From JAXHLG01 sp034522495 (GTDB taxonomy: Bacteria; Patescibacteriota; Minisyncoccia; Moranbacterales; DUUL01), in NCBI GenBank assembly GCA_034522495.1, contig JAXHLG010000002.1:558001-622000 (forward strand): a DNA stretch of 64,000 nucleotides, given 5' to 3'. The notes beneath the pieces are model-generated. The model did not search any database. It was not told where the DNA came from and saw nothing but the letters and a program-made list of their open reading frames with translations. The translations under genes and the position numbers were made by a program. Below are positions 34,366 through 42,501 of the stretch, one piece after another. Numbering within the stretch: the stretch's first letter is position 1; every line of letters begins with the position of its first letter.

Positions 34366-35214
34366 TCAAAGTTCTTTTTTTACTAAAATGACTCTTTTTT
34401 CACCCATTAAAATTTCCTTTTTATCGCGGCTGTCCGGCAGATCGCGGATGCTTTCCATCAAATTGTCGTAAGAATATCTAAAATTTTCACCTCGCCTGGT
34501 TCCGGGATCGTTAGTGATAAACTCCCCGCTTTTCTCATCATAACCGGTTAGCGTCAATGCGTGATACAAGGGTCCCGGAGTTTGGAAGTTGGGATTTTCC
34601 AAGACTCTGCCGGCGGCGGGAACGATGAAAAGATTGCCATTTGCCAACTCTTTTTTGATTTCTTTGACAGAGGGCTTTTCCATCAAATTGAAGCGGTCTT
34701 TCTTGTAATCATAAAACTCTTCGGCCAGAGCGATTATTTGCTTAGCCTTGATATCAACATCAAAACCAAGCTCTTCTTCTTCAAATTTTACCATTTGCTT
34801 GATCATTTTGTCTGCATCTTCTTTGCTGATTGACTTGGTCTCCTGCAAGTAAAGGTGAGCCATAATCAAAGCCGCCTCCTCGCAGGCTTCTTGGTGAAGC
34901 GGATCCCATTTGGCGAAAGGAGACTGGGACAAAAAAGGAGCTTTGTTCAGATGAAACTCCGGAAGAGAAGTGTTTTTTGAATCATCATCACTTTTTCCGT
35001 TATTTTGACTATCGGATATTTTTGTTTCTTGACTATTGCCAACTCCATTCTTCTCCTCCGGCTCTCCGGCCTTTTCTGTTTTAACGGCTTCAAGATTGTC
35101 TTTTAATGAATTGCTAGAATTTGGCTGATTGTTTGGCTTTTCCGTTTGATGCAAAAGATTCCAGCCAAGCAACGCGAAGGCTGTTATGAGCAATATAGTT
35201 AAAAATTTCTTCAT
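34366..35214 (-). CDS. Secreted or anchored C39-like cysteine peptidase
   Basis: Predicted extracytoplasmic papain-like peptidase. An N-terminal hydrophobic helix (residues 4-20) acts as signal or anchor, and a low-complexity Asn/Ser/Glu/Lys linker runs to about 85. In the catalytic domain the likely residues are C111 (QEACEEAALIM), H218 (LYHALTLTGYD) and D236 (NDPGTRRG). The fold resembles stand-alone C39 domains, not the ABC-transporter-fused type; the substrate is unknown. It converges on the P-type ATPase gene with a 50-bp gap. The start has no Shine-Dalgarno. Confidence 0.82.
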   Translation of the reverse strand: MKKFLTILLITAFALLGWNLLHQTEKPNNQPNSSNSLKDNLEAVKTEKAGEPEEKNGVGNSQETKISDSQNNGKSDDDSKNTSLPEFHLNKAPFLSQSPFAKWDPLHQEACEEAALIMAHLYLQETKSISKEDADKMIKQMVKFEEEELGFDVDIKAKQIIALAEEFYDYKKDRFNLMEKPSVKEIKKELANGNLFIVPAAGRVLENPNFQTPGPLYHALTLTGYDEKSGEFITNDPGTRRGENFRYSYDNLMESIRDLPDSRDKKEILMGEKRVILVKKEL

Positions 35215-35270
35215 AGACTAGGATATATTGATTTAATTCAAACAATATTATACAATAAAATACCGTTTTT

Positions 35271-35464
35271 GAAACCACTGAAGAATTGATTATTTTGTCA
35301 TTCTGAATGCCACCGCTATAGCGGGGTGCCGCTTAAGCGGCAAAAATCAGGATCTCTTTACAAAGCCTTTTTTGGCAATCATTAGATTCTGAATCCCGCC
35401 AGAGGCGGACACAGCCCGTCAAAGCCGGGTAAACAAGTTTAGAATGACATTCTTTAGTGGTTTC
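35271..35464 (+). repeat. Dispersed GAAACCACTGAAGAAT-family fold-back repeat
   Basis: 194 bp with ends GAAACCACTGAAGAAT and ATTCTTTAGTGGTTTC. It carries the same nested CCGCTATAGCGG and CCGCTTAAGCGG hairpins as 15582-15783. Confidence 0.82.
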
Positions 35465-35502
35465 GCTTTTGTACATTATAAGAATAACATAAGGAGCAGG
35501 CT

Positions 35503-36105
35503 ATGAGAACCAAGATTATCTTTTTTCCGGGGTTTCCTGTGTTTGCAACTAGTCTGGGGTTGTTTCTGGATAAACTAAGAGAAGAAAGGTTTTTAGTGCA
35601 AGCTAAGGGATATAACCAAAGAATAAAACCTGCCAGCAATGAGAAATATGTTCTCATGGGGTACTCGGCCGGCGCTGTTGGCGCTTTAAGCTTTGCCAAA
35701 GGGCATTCAAAAAACGTGGATAAAATCATTTTGATTGATCCGGCCGGATTTCCGCCGCCTAGAAATTTTCTTTCTCATGTATGGAATTTCCGGAAAGAGA
35801 GCCGGCGCCTTCCGGCTTCAATTAAGATGGAACTGAAGGCTGAGCTTGGGAGAGATTCAATGGGAAAAAAATGGAAGTCAGTAAGGCAAATTATCTCTTT
35901 CGATTTGATAAAGGAGATAGAGGAGGCGTACTTGGATAAAGAAGAAATATATATTGTAAAAAGCATCTGGGATCTTATGTTTTCCTCAGGGAGGAACTTT
36001 CAACTCCCTAACGACTTAAATTTAATTAAGATTGCGGGAAATGGCCATTTCGGCTTGATAAAAAATTATCGCCGATACAAAGAAGCGATAAACGATATTT
36101 TTTAG
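35503..36105 (+). CDS. Alpha/beta hydrolase-like protein, 200 aa
   Basis: Small serine hydrolase of unknown substrate. The nucleophile elbow GYSAGAVG puts the serine at residue 55, with the opening strand IIFFPGFPVF before it and a C-terminal GNGHFGLI that supplies the catalytic histidine (about 182). The acid residue is probably in the LIDPAG or the WDLMF region; I cannot fix it. A clear AAGGAG lies 6-7 bases before the ATG, unusual among non-hypothetical genes here, and a terminator follows, so it is a single-gene unit. It begins 38 bp after a dispersed repeat. Confidence 0.8.
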   Translation: MRTKIIFFPGFPVFATSLGLFLDKLREERFLVQAKGYNQRIKPASNEKYVLMGYSAGAVGALSFAKGHSKNVDKIILIDPAGFPPPRNFLSHVWNFRKESRRLPASIKMELKAELGRDSMGKKWKSVRQIISFDLIKEIEEAYLDKEEIYIVKSIWDLMFSSGRNFQLPNDLNLIKIAGNGHFGLIKNYRRYKEAINDIF

Positions 36106-36125
36106 TGACGTTTATTTGATTTAAT

Positions 36126-36152
36126 AAGCGGTCTGCAACGCAGGCCGCTTTT
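36126..36152 (+). terminator. Terminator of the hydrolase gene
   Basis: An 11-bp stem AAGCGGTCTGC/GCAGGCCGCTT (one G-U) with a 3-base loop and a T-rich tail. Confidence 0.8.
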
Positions 36153-36329
36153 CTCTTGGGTTGATGATTTTTCCAACCGGGGTTAAACTATCTTTATAGA
36201 TATCTGATACGTATTGCTGCCGGGGTTATTGCATAGACCGGTCCGTTTAAAAGAAAAGGATTTGCTCGATTGCATTTTTCTTCACGGATCGCGGCAGATT
36301 ATAAATAAAAAAGACAGCCCTTTATTTCT

Positions 36330-37370
36330 ATGAAAAAAAGAGAACCGGTTAAAAATATCATACTTTTTATTTTGCTTGCTATTTCAGGCTTGCTTCTGGC
36401 CGGCTTGTTGATTTTTCTATGCTGGGAGGAGGATTTGGAATGGGGCGGCAGCCAGAGAGAAAGCCAGAAAATCGGAACAGAAAGCATCGGCGCGCAAGCG
36501 GAAAACGAAAAACGCGACCCAGAAGAAAAAGAAAACCGGGAAACGGCGTCCTTGGTATTTGCCGGAGATTTAATGACGGATCGCTACATTAGAACGGTGA
36601 CAGAACGGCGGGGATTTGAGTATATATTAGGTGAAAAAGTAAAAGATTTACTGGGCGGAGCAGATTGCGCAGTTGCCAACTTGGAGGGACCGATTACGGA
36701 TTTTGAATCCAAAAGCCAAGGCACGGAAGCCGGCTCCGAGGCCAACTATTATTTTACTATGCCGCCGGAAACAGTGGAATTTCTAAGCGAAAAAAACTTT
36801 TGCGCAGTAAACATCGGCAACAACCACATACTGAATTTTGGCTCAAAAGGCCTTGAACAAACCAAGCAACGGCTGGAAGAGGCGGGAGTAGGTTACTTTG
36901 GCGAGCCAAATAAAAATGAAAAAACGCTGATCAAAGAAATAAACGGTGTTAAAATTGCCCTGGTAAGCTACAATCAATTCGAGTTTATAGACAGTGGAGA
37001 AAATATTATACTTTCCAATATAAAAAAGGCCAATAAAAAAGCGAATCGGGTGATTGTTTATAGCCATTGGGGTGAGGAGTACAGGAAATCGGCCGACGCA
37101 GAGCAAAAAGAAATGGCAGGGAAGTTTATTGACGCGGGAGCAGACTTGGTAATTGGTTCTCATTCCCATGTAATCGGGGAAGAGGCGACCCATAAGGGGA
37201 GAAAAATCTATTATTCTCTCGGCAATTTTGTTTTTGATCAGTATTTTTCCGCAGAAACGCAAGAAGGACTGTTGATTAAAGCAGTTTTTTCCAAAAAAAA
37301 CGAGTTGTTTAAAATCGATCAGTTTAAAGTAAAGATGCAAAGCGACGGCAAAACCGTTCTGATTGATTAA
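36330..37370 (+). CDS. CapA-family metallophosphatase-like protein, membrane-anchored
   Basis: Related to poly-gamma-glutamate synthesis protein CapA/PgsA, a calcineurin-like fold outside the membrane. There is one N-terminal membrane helix (residues 9-30) and an acidic linker. The domain then shows FAGDLMTDRYI, ANLEGPI, the metal motif NIGNNHILNFG, VYSHWGEEY and IGSHSHVIG, then YSLGNFVFDQ. All match the family in order. No other capsule polyglutamate genes are nearby, so a general cell-surface role is safer than polyglutamate synthesis. No Shine-Dalgarno. Confidence 0.88.
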   Translation: MKKREPVKNIILFILLAISGLLLAGLLIFLCWEEDLEWGGSQRESQKIGTESIGAQAENEKRDPEEKENRETASLVFAGDLMTDRYIRTVTERRGFEYILGEKVKDLLGGADCAVANLEGPITDFESKSQGTEAGSEANYYFTMPPETVEFLSEKNFCAVNIGNNHILNFGSKGLEQTKQRLEEAGVGYFGEPNKNEKTLIKEINGVKIALVSYNQFEFIDSGENIILSNIKKANKKANRVIVYSHWGEEYRKSADAEQKEMAGKFIDAGADLVIGSHSHVIGEEATHKGRKIYYSLGNFVFDQYFSAETQEGLLIKAVFSKKNELFKIDQFKVKMQSDGKTVLID

Positions 37371-37464
37371 CTTGTTTCAAAAACTGATCTTGCGTGCAAT
37401 ACAAGACAAAGAAGAACCGCGAAATTCACAAGGGCGGATTCCGGCCTCGCCCCGGCCTCGCGTA

Positions 37465-37493
37465 TTGATTTTTATTTAAATAGATGTTAAAAT
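37465..37493 (+). promoter_or_regulatory. Promoter of the ECF sigma operon
   Basis: TTGATT (37465-37470), a 17-bp spacer and TAAAAT (37488-37493), about 115 bp before the start codon. Confidence 0.55.
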
Positions 37494-37607
37494 AATTTCT
37501 TGCAAGGCGAAGGAGGGGTTTTGAGATAGCGCTGGAGCTGGTTCTGGAAAAATCTTTTTATTTAAAAGCAATATTCTTCAATAAGTTTATTATTATTCTA
37601 TTTTAAA

Positions 37608-38231
37608 ATGGCAACTGCTAAAACCTGTCCGATGGAAGGCGGATGTGAAGATAAAACGGATGAAGAGTTGGTGGAGCTTGTTAAGAAAAACAAGGAATGC
37701 TACGTATGCCTGATGGAAAGATATGAAGATAAAATTTCCCGCTACATAAAAAGAATAAGCGGGGTTAATGAAGAAACTTGTGAAGATATTTTGCAGGATG
37801 TTTTTATGAAAGTATATATAAACTTAAACAGTTTCAAACCGGAAATGAAATTTTCCTCTTGGCTTTATCGTATTGCACATAATGAAGTCATCAATCATTG
37901 GAGGAAGCACAAAAGGAACAAGCCGGGAAATGTATCCATTGATTATCATGAATTGCTTAAAAATATCATTAAATATGAATATAATACCGAAGAAGGGGTG
38001 TATCAGAAGATGATTAACAGCGATTTGCGAAAGGCACTCGATAGGCTGGATGAAAAGTATAAAACGGTCTTGGTTCTGAATTACCTGGAAGGCAAAAGCT
38101 ACCAGGAAATTGCCGACATTCTAAAAAAGCCTATTGGGACAGTTGGAACCCTTATAAGCCGAGCTAAAAAAAAGGTGCTGGAGGAACTGAAAGAGGAGGG
38201 AGTCACCAGCAGCAAGGCTCTAAAAGACTGA
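37608..38231 (+). CDS. RNA polymerase sigma factor, ECF (sigma-70 family)
   Basis: Alternative sigma factor of 207 residues. Region 2 (ERYEDKISRYIKRISGVNEETCEDILQDVF ... FSSWLYRIAHNEVINHWRKHKR) and region 4 with its helix-turn-helix (LNYLEGKSYQEIADILKKPIGTVGTLISRAKKKV) are both clear, and there is no sigma 1.1 or region 3. The N-terminus has an additional cysteine pair (CPMEGGC) and more cysteines at 31 and 34 (CYVC), possibly redox or metal sensing. It is followed 28 bp downstream by a membrane protein that may be its anti-sigma. Stop codon TGA. Confidence 0.93.
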   Translation: MATAKTCPMEGGCEDKTDEELVELVKKNKECYVCLMERYEDKISRYIKRISGVNEETCEDILQDVFMKVYINLNSFKPEMKFSSWLYRIAHNEVINHWRKHKRNKPGNVSIDYHELLKNIIKYEYNTEEGVYQKMINSDLRKALDRLDEKYKTVLVLNYLEGKSYQEIADILKKPIGTVGTLISRAKKKVLEELKEEGVTSSKALKD

Positions 38232-38259
38232 TTTTTTTAATCAACCTAAGCATTTATTT

Positions 38260-38979
38260 ATGAGCAAAAAACCCGGAAAGGCCTCCAAGAAAAAAATAGC
38301 ACGCAAGGTTTTTGAGGATATAAATAAAAACCAAGTAAAAATGAAATCTCATTGCAATATTCTTTTTTGCAAAATTCTTTGGATTTTCCTGGCTTTTTTG
38401 GCGTTTGTCCTGGCTTTATATATCGGCAGTTTGTCAATGAACTATCTTATCAGCTTCAAGCCTTTTTCCGTCTTGCGGAATAATTTATTTTTTATACCCG
38501 CTTTTTATCCTTTCTTGTTAATTGGTGTTGTTGCGGCTTTGGTCTATGCGGCTTCTCGCTTTTATCGAGAAGGTCGCAGCCGGTGCAGGCATGAAGAGTG
38601 GATGCTGTTGGGTGCCCTTTTCTTTACAACAATTGCCGTTTTGTTTTTTTCGGCAAGAACCGGGACCGATGAGCATGTTTTTAAGGCGACGGAAAAATCC
38701 GATTTGGGAAAACAGATTTTTGTCAGCAGATATAATTATTGGAGTATTCCGGAGAAAGGAACACTGTCCGGGCTGGTGGCGGAAGAAGTCAGGCCGCTGG
38801 AAATTTATAAGATTAGGGATTGGAGGGGCCGCTCCTGGCATGTTCTAGTTGATAGGTGCCCGGAAGATAAAAGAAAGATGTTTGAAACTCAGGCCAGGGT
38901 GAAAATGATAGGGCAAAAAGACGAAAGCGCCGATAACTTAAGTTTCAGCGCCTCGAACGTCTGGATCTGGGGCTACTAA
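38260..38979 (+). CDS. Membrane protein downstream of ECF sigma, possible anti-sigma
   Basis: 239 residues, unrecognised. A basic cytoplasmic N-terminus of about 35 residues is followed by three hydrophobic segments (about 40-65, 75-98 and 118-135). A soluble C-terminal part of about 100 residues, probably outside, has an SH3- or OB-like look (LSGLVAEEVRPLEIYKIRDWRGRSWHVLV). Its 28-bp distance to the sigma gene suggests co-transcription and a role in controlling sigma, but no known anti-sigma motif (for example zinc HxxxCxxC) is seen. Confidence 0.7.
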   Translation: MSKKPGKASKKKIARKVFEDINKNQVKMKSHCNILFCKILWIFLAFLAFVLALYIGSLSMNYLISFKPFSVLRNNLFFIPAFYPFLLIGVVAALVYAASRFYREGRSRCRHEEWMLLGALFFTTIAVLFFSARTGTDEHVFKATEKSDLGKQIFVSRYNYWSIPEKGTLSGLVAEEVRPLEIYKIRDWRGRSWHVLVDRCPEDKRKMFETQARVKMIGQKDESADNLSFSASNVWIWGY

Positions 38980-39050
38980 TAAGAAATCGTACCGCTTTAA
39001 AAATATAATTATTTTACATATATTGCCCCGCATTGCGGGGCAGGCTCTAG

Positions 39051-39383
39051 TTATTTTCCTTTTAAAACCATAATTAAAATCAAAAACCCGAATCCCAAGA
39101 GAATTCCATAAAGAAAAATCTCAGCTTGATTAAAGAAGCCGATTCTTTGAAGATCCAAAATGGCATAGACGGAAAAAAAGATGGGAATGATCAAGACAAA
39201 AGAAAAAACATGAAAAACCGGAACGTCTTTGTCATTAGTATTAAAAGCAATGGGCAAGGCCATCAGGGAAACAAGAATGGTTGCAATAAGCCATAAAGAA
39301 AAATAAAAATAATTTCCTAAAGCGAGATTTATAAGAGAAACTGAGAAAACGGCCAGCGGGGGAAGCACAAATAATTTACGCAT
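39051..39383 (-). CDS. Small integral membrane protein, 110 aa
   Basis: Unrecognised. Four hydrophobic helices cover most of the sequence (about 5-22, 27-46, 58-77 and 87-107) with a short polar loop FNTNDKDVPVF. There is no Shine-Dalgarno and no close partner; it converges with the 38260-38979 gene, with a TGCCCCGC-ATT-GCGGGGCA hairpin (39023-39041) in between. The hydrophobic pattern supports a real gene. Confidence 0.55.
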   Translation of the reverse strand: MRKLFVLPPLAVFSVSLINLALGNYFYFSLWLIATILVSLMALPIAFNTNDKDVPVFHVFSFVLIIPIFFSVYAILDLQRIGFFNQAEIFLYGILLGFGFLILIMVLKGK

Positions 39384-39412
39384 TTTGTTTTTTTATCGTT
39401 TAGAATTAAAAC

Positions 39413-39595
39413 GAAACCATTGAAGAATTGATTATTTTGAAAATTTGTCATTCTGATGAAAATCAGAATCTCTTTACAAAGCCTTTTTTGATAATCATTA
39501 GATTCTGAATCCCGCCAGAGCCTGCCTGGCAGCAGACAGGGCGGACAAGCCCGTCAAAGCCGGGTAAACAAGTTCAGACATTCTTCAGTGGTTTC
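39413..39595 (+). repeat. Dispersed GAAACCACTGAAGAAT-family repeat with nested hairpin
   Basis: 183 bp. The left end has one change (GAAACCATTGAAGAAT) and the right end is TTCTTCAGTGGTTTC. The flanks TAAAAC and TAGAAC hint at a short target duplication. A CCTGCCTGGCAGCAGACAGG hairpin sits where other copies have none. Confidence 0.8.
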
Positions 39596-39888
39596 TAGAA
39601 CTTCACTTGAATTATAACAAAAAAATGCAAATGTGGGAAGTGAGAAGCGGGAGACAGGAATTTGCCTTTGATGGTCGGTTTGTTCGCCGGTCGTCATTTA
39701 CCAGTCATATAAAAAGTAATCATCAGTCATCAAAAAAAATCAAGCACCGCTTTAATAATATAAATATTTTACCTTATTTGCCCCGCATTGCGGGGCAGGC
39801 CCTAATTAGGGATTGTTTCCAAACGCCATCTTCTCATTTCTCACATTTCTCACGAAGTCTTGTAAAAATGAATCATCCTTGTTATATT
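39596..39888. repeat. Intergenic stretch with partial repeats
   Basis: No credible gene. It contains a CCCCGCATTGCGGGG hairpin (about 39780-39796, also at 39023 and 58948) and a decayed end of the AGGGACTGTTTCCAAAC element (39806-39855). Confidence 0.6.
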
Positions 39889-40114
39889 TATCGTATAGGA
39901 ATTTCAAAAAATCCTATACACCGCTGATTTCACGCGGATTATAACCCCGTAAAACTACTTCGCAGCAACGGGGCAAGCGCAGATTTACGCGGGATGCTAA
40001 ATGCGCGAAGCTTAATTTATCGTATAGGAATTTCAAAAAATCCTATACACCGCTGATTTCACGCGGATTATCACGCAGATTTACGCGGGATGCTGAATGT
40101 GCGAAGCTTAATTT
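39889..40114 (+). repeat. Tandem duplication of about 95 bp, one copy interrupted by a mini-hairpin
   Basis: Unit 1 (39889-40018) and unit 2 (40019-40114) share a GTATAGGA/TCCTATAC hairpin, CACGCGGATTAT and CGCAGATTTACGCGGGATGCT. Unit 1 has an extra 35 bp (39943-39977), a CCCCGT..ACGGGG hairpin, where unit 2 has only CA. Confidence 0.85.
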
Positions 40115-40143
40115 GACCATATAAAAAACTTAATGAAGAATAA

Positions 40144-40503
40144 ATGGCAAAAGAAGAAAACAAAGAGGAGGGAGGGGTAAAAACCAAAGAATTTTTGGAA
40201 GAAAAAGAGAGGGAGGAGAGGGAAGAAATTAATGAGGAAAAAAACAAAAAACTGGGCAAGTTCAAAATAGTGGCGCTGTTTTTGCTGGGGATTTTTGCGG
40301 GAGTGATGTTCAAATCCCAGGCCTTGAAGTCTTTTACCATCGGCTTCGATGATTATAGAATACCGGCGTACCAAAGTGATTATCCTCAATCTTTTCAAGA
40401 GCCGGCTTCAAGCGGCGAAGACCGGGTTGAGCAAAACAAAACCCTGCAGAATGATGCTCAAGAAGAATTGTCCAACTCTCAAAATGGAGAAAATCGAAAT
40501 TAA
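40144..40503 (+). CDS. Small single-pass membrane protein, 119 aa
   Basis: Unrecognised. It has a highly charged N-terminus (MAKEENKEEGGVKTKEF), one membrane helix at about 40-58 and a polar C-terminal tail. Its start and layout echo the next gene (MSKEENKGEGAKKEDE and one helix), so it may be a shortened paralogue or partner of that thiol oxidoreductase; its own catalytic domain and cysteines are absent. It is 37 bp upstream of the next gene, so co-transcription is likely. No Shine-Dalgarno. Confidence 0.65.
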   Translation: MAKEENKEEGGVKTKEFLEEKEREEREEINEEKNKKLGKFKIVALFLLGIFAGVMFKSQALKSFTIGFDDYRIPAYQSDYPQSFQEPASSGEDRVEQNKTLQNDAQEELSNSQNGENRN

Positions 40504-40540
40504 TGATATTTAAAAAGTAATTATACATAATCGTTAAATA

Positions 40541-41830
40541 ATGTCAAAAGAAGAAAACAAAGGGGAGGGAGCAAAAAAAGAAGATGAAAAGAACAATGAA
40601 GAAAAAGACTCCGGATCGGCAATCAATTTAACTGCTGAAAGCGCGGGAGAGGATAACTCTCAGAATGGCAAAACTCTGGATGAGTTTGAGCAAGAGAATG
40701 ATAAGGACAAGAAAATCAAAAATTTGTTAGCCGCTACCGTCGTTTTGGCGGGTTTGTTTGTTGGCAGCTTATTTGTTGATGTAGTGCAATTTATAACCAA
40801 AAGCGGTTATTCCGAGCACGCTCTAAGGAGCACGGAAGTTTTTGAATTGGGGGATAAAACTTGGGTGGCATATAGCGAGCCTGCCATTGAAACCAAAGTA
40901 CTCGTGGCCGAAAGCGAAGAAGATTGTCCGGAATGCAATCCCGACCAGGTGTTGGAATGGATGCGAAAATTCATGCCGACCATGGTTATTGACAAAGTTT
41001 CCGCATCCTCCCGGGAGGGAGAGAATTTGATTGAGAATTACAATTTAAAAACCATTCCTTCTTTCACTTTCGGCAAGGAAATTAAAGAAGCGGATTTTTT
41101 CAAACAAGGGCAAGTCAGCCAGGTATTTGAAGAAAAAGAAAATGGTTACGTGCTTAATTCGGCAGCGTTAGGCGTTCCGGTGGGCAAATATTTAAAGTCT
41201 CCGGAGATACTGGAGAAAGACGCTCTTATCGGAAGCCCTAAGGCCGAAGAAAAAGTGGTGGTATTTTCGGATTTCCAATGCCCTTACTCCAAAAATCTCT
41301 ATGACGCAGTCAAAGAAACCGTTGACGAGTTTGGCGAGGATAAGGTAGCCTTTGTCTATAAAGATATGCCGCTGGAATTCCACGCTCAGGCCGAGAATGC
41401 GGCGCTGGCCGCGCAATGCGCAAACGAACAAGGAAATTTCAGGCAAATGGCTGATCTGCTTTTTGATAATCAAGAAACCTGGTCGGAAACGGAAGGCAAA
41501 CAGGTTTTTAAAGGCTATGCTTCTCAAATCGGGCTAAGCGCCGAGGATTTTAATAATTGCTTGGAGGAAGAAAAGTTTAAGGAAAAAATTCAGAATTCAT
41601 TGGAGCTAGGAAAAAGTTATGGGGTTGCGGGAACGCCGGCCACTTTTGTGGGCCAAGAATTTCTCAATGGAGCCGTGGAAAAAGCTGAATTGAAAAAGGC
41701 TATTGAAGATCAATTGAACAAGGAAGCTTCCGTAAGGCAAGACCCGCCTGCTGAAGATTCCGACCGGGAAGGCAGCGCAAATTCGCCGGAAGCTGATGAG
41801 GGAGACAATGCCGGTGGACAAGAAGAATAA
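40541..41830 (+). CDS. Membrane-anchored DsbA-like thiol oxidoreductase with two thioredoxin-like halves
   Basis: Predicted extracytoplasmic disulfide exchange protein of 429 residues. An acidic cytoplasmic tail is followed by one membrane helix (about 60-82). A first thioredoxin-like half has CPEC at 129-132 and a cis-proline-type TIPSF at 171-175. A second, DsbA-like half has CPYS at 247-250 and the cis-proline GTPATF near 363. The C-terminus is a disordered acidic tail. DsbA-fold proteins with CPYS are common in bacteria lacking classical Dsb pairs; whether it oxidises or isomerises is unknown. Confidence 0.85.
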   Translation: MSKEENKGEGAKKEDEKNNEEKDSGSAINLTAESAGEDNSQNGKTLDEFEQENDKDKKIKNLLAATVVLAGLFVGSLFVDVVQFITKSGYSEHALRSTEVFELGDKTWVAYSEPAIETKVLVAESEEDCPECNPDQVLEWMRKFMPTMVIDKVSASSREGENLIENYNLKTIPSFTFGKEIKEADFFKQGQVSQVFEEKENGYVLNSAALGVPVGKYLKSPEILEKDALIGSPKAEEKVVVFSDFQCPYSKNLYDAVKETVDEFGEDKVAFVYKDMPLEFHAQAENAALAAQCANEQGNFRQMADLLFDNQETWSETEGKQVFKGYASQIGLSAEDFNNCLEEEKFKEKIQNSLELGKSYGVAGTPATFVGQEFLNGAVEKAELKKAIEDQLNKEASVRQDPPAEDSDREGSANSPEADEGDNAGGQEE

Positions 41831-41863
41831 GGAAGATGTCATTTGAAAAGTTTTAAATAAAAA

Positions 41864-41916
41864 AGGAATTACGCGCTTTGCTCTTGGCATTGCCGGGGAG
41901 TAATCGCGTAATTCCT
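41864..41916 (-). mobile_element. MITE-like element, internally deleted copy D (53 bp)
   Basis: Both ends of the 3012-3211 family (AGGAATTACGCG and CGCGTAATTCCT) are present, but the middle of about 150 bp is missing. It is flanked by a perfect 7-bp duplication ATAAAAA (41857-41863 and 41917-41923). It ends 12 bp before the porG start codon. Confidence 0.85.
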
Positions 41917-41928
41917 ATAAAAAACAAA

Positions 41929-42492
41929 ATGGAAAAAAGTTTTGAAATTATTATACATGGAAGAGGCGGCCAAGGAGCCAAAACCAGCGCTGAATTAATT
42001 GCTCAAGCCGCGACTGGAGAAGGAAAATTTGTGCAAGCTTTTCCTGAATTCGGGCCGGAAAGAAGCGGGGCGCCGGTAAGGACTTTTGCTAGGATTTCGG
42101 CCGATCCTATACGAACTCGGGAGCCGATTGTCGACCCGGATTGCGTTTTGGTTTTGGATGATACATTGCTTGAAACTATAGATGTAACCAAAAATCTTAC
42201 TGATGAAGAATTTTTGATTGTCAACACCAAGCAAGACAAGAAGGATGTAAAGTCAAGATTAAACTTTAGCGGAAGACTTATTTGCTTAGATGCTTCGGGC
42301 ATTGCCATGGATATAATCGGTGAAAATAGACCCAATACCGTTATATTGGGCAAATTCATATTCGCCACTGAAACAATTCGGCTGGAAAGTCTTTCAAAAG
42401 CTTTTAAAGAAAAATACCTGGAAAAGATAGGGCAGGAAAAAACTCGGCAAAATGTGGAAGCAATTGAACAAGCATACGACTCTCATCATTAA
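41929..42492 (+). CDS. porG: Pyruvate:ferredoxin oxidoreductase, gamma subunit
   Basis: Subunit of the enzyme that oxidises pyruvate to acetyl-CoA and CO2 with reduction of ferredoxin. The 187-residue protein has the family opening IIIHGRGGQGAKTSAELIA, the segment FPEFGPERSGAPVRTFARIS and VLVLDDTLLE. I chose ATG 41929 (MEKSFEIIIHGRGG); an open frame continues upstream to 41878 but only through the MITE. It is the first gene of an interrupted por cluster. A related 2-oxoacid specificity cannot be excluded. Confidence 0.9.
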   Translation: MEKSFEIIIHGRGGQGAKTSAELIAQAATGEGKFVQAFPEFGPERSGAPVRTFARISADPIRTREPIVDPDCVLVLDDTLLETIDVTKNLTDEEFLIVNTKQDKKDVKSRLNFSGRLICLDASGIAMDIIGENRPNTVILGKFIFATETIRLESLSKAFKEKYLEKIGQEKTRQNVEAIEQAYDSHH

Positions 42493-42501
42493 ATAAAAGT
42501 C

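Noticed and set aside
39607..39927. 106-aa open frame
   Set aside because: It runs across repeat fragments (CCCCGC hairpin, the AGGGATTGTTTCC element end, a duplicated unit) and has no start signal or protein-like composition.
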